Part shown: piece by piece, positions 61,527 to 64,000 of the stretch
How positions within the stretch are numbered: position 1 is the stretch's first letter
How the letters are laid out: the number at the start of each line of letters is the position of its first letter
NCBI GenBank assembly: GCA_046331625.1
Contig: JAXLQL010000009.1
Location: 276,613-340,612 of the forward strand
Reading direction: 5' to 3'
Origin: JAXLQL01 sp046331625
Lineage (GTDB): Bacteria; Acidobacteriota; Terriglobia; Bryobacterales; Bryobacteraceae
Length of the DNA: 64,000 bases
Translations under genes and position numbers: made by a program
The notes under the pieces: model-generated
Database searches by the model: none
Told to the model about the DNA's origin: nothing
The model's input: only the letters and a program-made list of their open reading frames with translations

Positions 61527-61541
61527 TGTGAAATAATCACA
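61527..61541. promoter_or_regulatory. 15-bp palindromic operator-like site 2
   Basis: TGTGA-AATAA-TCACA, ending 8 bp before the RloA-like start codon. It overlaps a -10-like AATAAT (61532-61537). Its centre is 63 bp from the centre of site 1, six helical turns. The two sites also pair as a 10-bp inverted repeat (ATTTCACACG at 61471-61480 with CGTGTGAAAT at 61525-61534). No gene for a matching repressor is recognised nearby. Confidence 0.6.
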
Positions 61542-61549
61542 ATAGGCCA

Positions 61550-62908
61550 ATGATCGTCACGTTCTCGGTATCGAACTTCCTCTCGTTCGCGGAGGAGGAA
61601 ACCATCTCGCTGGTAGCGAGCAAGCGGCTCGACTCAGCGCACCCGCATCACGCCATTCCGATACCAGGCTCCGGTGAAAAGGTGCTACGGAGCGCAGTGC
61701 TATACGGAGCCAATGGTGCGGGAAAGTCGAACCTCGTCGAGGCACTACGCTTTTTCCGGTCCATCGCCATTCGTCAGCGGAGCGAAGGTGCGGGAACGGG
61801 CCGAACGGCATTTCGGTTCGGCAATCAAGACGAGCCGTCGACCTTCGACCTTCAGTTCATCTCGGGGGACAAGCTCTACCGGCTGGGTTTCAAGCTGGAC
61901 GATCGCAGAGTCATCGAGGAGTGGCTCGTCCAAATCGCCGGACACGAAAAGACGCTATACGAGCGCGTCACTGCCGCGGACGGCAAGGTCACCGTAGACG
62001 CTCGTGGTCTGGGGAAGAGTTCGAAGCTCCGGAAGCTTTCCGATGTCGGCTGTCCGCCGAACCAGTCTTTTCTCGCGAGTGCCGCGGGGCTAGTGGTACA
62101 GTCTCAATTCGGCCCGCAGGTGGGTCCGGTGTTGAATTTTCTGCGCGATGGCTTGATGTTGATTCGTCCCGACGCGCCATTTGGACCTCTTGCGAAGTTC
62201 CTAGCGGACGATTCCGAACTGAGGACGTTTGCTGGAGACTTCCTGAGGCGCTCGTCGACTGGCGTCCAACGGCTCGAGGTGTCTGAGACACCATTTACGG
62301 AAGCCGAGTTGCGTAAGCTGATGCCCGGACAGGTCGCGGACATGTTCTTGGAGTCCACCGGGAAGTCGCCGTCCGCAAGCATTCTGCCGTTGCCGGACGG
62401 GGCTGAGCTATTCGTTGGGCCTAACGGCGATCAGAAGCGCCGATACTCCGTTCAGACGATCCACGCGGGATACGACGGACAACCCGTCAAACTCAGCTTG
62501 AGGGAAGAGTCCGATGGAACTCGCCGGCTGCTCGATCTCATCCCGGCGCTCCACGAGTCGTCCACGGGTGGCGGGGTTTACGTTATCGACGAAATCGATC
62601 GAAGCTTGCATCCGATCCTCGCACGTGGCTTCCTAAACTACTTCCTGAACAACTGCCGGGGCCATCTGCGCCAACTGCTGGTGACCACCCACGAGTCGAG
62701 CTTGCTCGATCTCGACCTGCTCCGCCGCGACGAGGTCTGGTTCGCCGAGAAAGACGAACGCGGCGCGACGAGGCTCTACTCGCTAGCCGACTTCAAAGTG
62801 CGGAACGACCTCGAGATCCGCAAGCACTACCTCGCCGGGCGCTTCGGAGCCATTCCGTTCCTCGGCAATTTCGACCGCCTGATGGAAGAAAGCGCTGAAG
62901 TCAAATGA
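61550..62908 (+). CDS. RloA-like AAA ATPase (defence-associated)
   Basis: 452 residues of the COG1106-type AAA/ABC ATPase family. The N-terminus IVTFSVSNFLSFAEEETISL is typical. Walker A is GANGAGKS (53-60); the long insertion at about 65-300 is the family-specific arm. The ABC-like signature is SLREESDGTRRLLDLI, Walker B is VYVIDEIDRSLHP (about 345) and the His switch is LLVTTHESSLLDLD. Such ATPases pair with a RloB-type partner near restriction loci and in abortive-infection systems; here rloB follows with an ATGA overlap but is frameshifted. Two operator-like sites precede the gene. It is probably a phage-defence module, inferred from partner and family. Confidence 0.84.
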   Translation: MIVTFSVSNFLSFAEEETISLVASKRLDSAHPHHAIPIPGSGEKVLRSAVLYGANGAGKSNLVEALRFFRSIAIRQRSEGAGTGRTAFRFGNQDEPSTFDLQFISGDKLYRLGFKLDDRRVIEEWLVQIAGHEKTLYERVTAADGKVTVDARGLGKSSKLRKLSDVGCPPNQSFLASAAGLVVQSQFGPQVGPVLNFLRDGLMLIRPDAPFGPLAKFLADDSELRTFAGDFLRRSSTGVQRLEVSETPFTEAELRKLMPGQVADMFLESTGKSPSASILPLPDGAELFVGPNGDQKRRYSVQTIHAGYDGQPVKLSLREESDGTRRLLDLIPALHESSTGGGVYVIDEIDRSLHPILARGFLNYFLNNCRGHLRQLLVTTHESSLLDLDLLRRDEVWFAEKDERGATRLYSLADFKVRNDLEIRKHYLAGRFGAIPFLGNFDRLMEESAEVK

Positions 62909-63576
62909 GTCAGGTACGGCGCGCGCCGCGGCCGCTCGCCCGTGATCGCGCCACCTACCGCGATGACCGGCTCTTCATCGTGGCCACGGACGATACTCAT
63001 GCTCCAATGCAGTACTTCGGCTTCTTTTCGATTCCCCGGGTCCATGTTCACGTCGTCCCTGCGGTGGAAGGAAGTCGCATGCCGCGCACGTCCTCGACCG
63101 GTTGCTCGGCATCGAACACGAGGACGACGACGAACGATGGATGCTTCTCGATACCGACCACTGCCTCGAACCGAACCACATCCAGAGCTTCCTCGACGCC
63201 GTCAGGCAAGCGAAGGACAAGGGCGTGCAAGTGGCGATCAGCAGACCTTGCTTTGAGTTCTGGCTTCTGTTGCACCACGCGGAGGAGCCGGGCGGGATAC
63301 AGAACTGCGGCCATGCCGAAGCGGAACTTCGGAGCCGGCTGGGTGAATACAAAAAGACCAATCTCAAGCGCGAGCACTATCCCGTAGCGTCAATCGCGCA
63401 GGCATGTGCCCGGGCGATCCGGATGGAAGAAACCGCAGGGGGGCAGCGACATTCCCGCCACGAACACGAGCCGCGTCTACCGTCTCTGGAAGGCGATCGT
63501 AGAGAACGTACTTCCTTCACAGTTACCGAACGGCTTGGAGGAACTACAACGACTCTTCGCCCGTCACACCACCTGA
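62905..63576 (+). pseudogene. RloB-like partner, twice frameshifted
   Basis: Reading from ATG 62905 (overlapping the RloA stop) gives RPLARDRATYRDDRLFIVAT and IPRVHVHVVPAVEG, then leaves the frame at about 63073. The next frame continues SHAAHVLDRLLGIEHEDDDE, ERWMLLDTDHCLEPNHIQSF and ISRPCFEFWLLLHHAEEPGG up to about 63437. At the G6 run 63438-63443 it returns to the first frame: DIPATNTSRVYRLWKAIVEN then LPNGLEELQRLFARHTT, stop at 63574-63576. The joined product of about 223 residues is a complete RloB-like protein, so the two shifts cancel. Both sit at short runs (GGAAG and GGGGGG), so assembly error is possible; otherwise the module is dead or uses frameshifting. It overlaps the convergent gene by 13 bp. 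Confidence 0.72.
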
Positions 63577-64000
63577 AACAATCCCGCCGGAATCGACGAC
63601 TCGCTCCGCAACGGACTCTCCTCGGGACCGCTCGCCCGCGTCACCGCCAAATCCGCACGTAGCGAATAGATCCCGGCGTCCAAGAGCCCCTTCGGCACCT
63701 GTACCGTAACGGCGCCGGTGGCCGGAGCCAGCCGTCCGGTGGTCTCCGCCAAAATCACTTTCGACCCATCTTGTTTTTTCGTCGCTCGGACCGTCGCTTT
63801 GTACGCCAAGGGCCGCGTGGTGGAGCGCAGCAACTCGTCGAGGTCGAACGAAAGCTTTACCGCGAACTCTTCGCCGCGCGCGAGAGGAGCCTCCTTGTGG
63901 GGCAGCACTTCCACTCCCCGCAGGTGGACGCCATCCGGGACGCGATCGGCATCGGCGGCCACCAACGGGGGTTCCTCCACCGCCGCCGCATTGGCGTGGG
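63564..64000 (-). CDS. C-terminal part of an unknown protein (cut by window edge)
   Basis: The frame is open to the right edge; about 145 codons are visible, ending in a stop at 63564. The visible part is a beta-rich domain (VHLRGVEVLPHKEAPLARGE, EFAVKLSFDLDELLRSTTRP, LAYKATVRATKKQDGSKVIL then VPKGLLDAGIYSLRADLAVT) that resembles an Ig-like sandwich closing a larger exported protein. GTG 63980 is a possible start, but upstream alanine-rich codons continue without a stop, so the gene most likely begins outside. No motif names a function. Confidence 0.58.
   Translation of the reverse strand, partial: HANAAAVEEPPLVAADADRVPDGVHLRGVEVLPHKEAPLARGEEFAVKLSFDLDELLRSTTRPLAYKATVRATKKQDGSKVILAETTGRLAPATGAVTVQVPKGLLDAGIYSLRADLAVTRASGPEESPLRSESSIPAGLFQVV

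Noticed and set aside
61464..61541. CRP sites
   Set aside because: CRP sites have six bases between TGTGA and TCACA; here there are five, so a CRP-type call is not supported.
1..64000. tRNA or rRNA genes
   Set aside because: No T-loop/anticodon arrangement or conserved rRNA segment was found by eye; a covariance-model scan would be needed to exclude them fully.

Overview
The window looks like a GC-rich chromosomal piece from an Acidobacteriota member, most likely the Bryobacterales/Solibacter group. This is inferred from gene content only: several very large Oar-like TonB-dependent receptors with an N-terminal carboxypeptidase-regulatory domain, PQQ propeller dehydrogenases fused to cytochrome c, an ECF-sigma plus Ser/Thr-kinase-TPR pair, a giant DUF7948/SBBP-propeller secreted protein, a PEP-CTERM protein, and many genes joined by ATGA overlaps. 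No rRNA, tRNA, CRISPR array, insertion sequence or phage module was seen.

Layout. 1-11248: outer-membrane uptake receptors (one cut by the left edge, two complete), a quinoprotein dehydrogenase, fabI and a TPR protein. 11256-18384: a CopG-type antitoxin with a frameshifted toxin-like remnant, a PEP-CTERM protein, a cytochrome c-PQQ dehydrogenase, a long-chain acyl-CoA synthetase, an inositol-monophosphatase-family phosphatase, a DJ-1/PfpI protein and a small secreted protein. 18386-22003: a Ser/Thr kinase-TPR gene whose N-lobe is cut by a frameshift, next to a heavily decayed ECF sigma gene. 22013-33293: a protein of about 2,560 residues (DUF7948, seven-repeat propeller, two LamG-like, two CARDB-like, InlB-like repeats) with a small glycine-zipper partner, facing a 1,024-residue BACON/Fn3-like protein.

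33376-36453: a four-gene ATGA-coupled operon (TPR, two small secreted helical proteins, an isocitrate lyase/PEP mutase-family enzyme), facing a beta-helix protein. 38385-40060: a tandem array of broken and intact copies of a DNA/RNA non-specific endonuclease, with a 345-bp duplicated unit and identical AT-rich palindromes. 40171-48448: a small repeat-family protein, then a minus-strand six-gene run (esterase, S9 peptidase, thiE, two APC permeases, RMD1-like membrane protein) that reads as peptide breakdown and amino-acid handling. 48485-54294: an aminotransferase broken at its C-terminus, a di-heme oxidoreductase, a sigma-like remnant, and a CpxR/CpxA-like two-component system coupled to a methyltransferase. 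54307-61468: a methyltransferase/Trp-heptad coiled coil/GT4/GT2 fusion, a membrane-anchored PEGA-like protein and a D-aminoacylase-type amidohydrolase. 61550-63576: a RloA-like ATPase with a twice-frameshifted rloB, preceded by two matching 15-bp palindromes exactly 63 bp apart.

Single-base frameshifts recur (toxin remnant, sigma/kinase, aminotransferase, rloB). Some lie at short homopolymers and could be assembly errors. The dense cluster at 21074-22003 and the nonsense codon in the aminotransferase tail argue that at least part is real gene decay.
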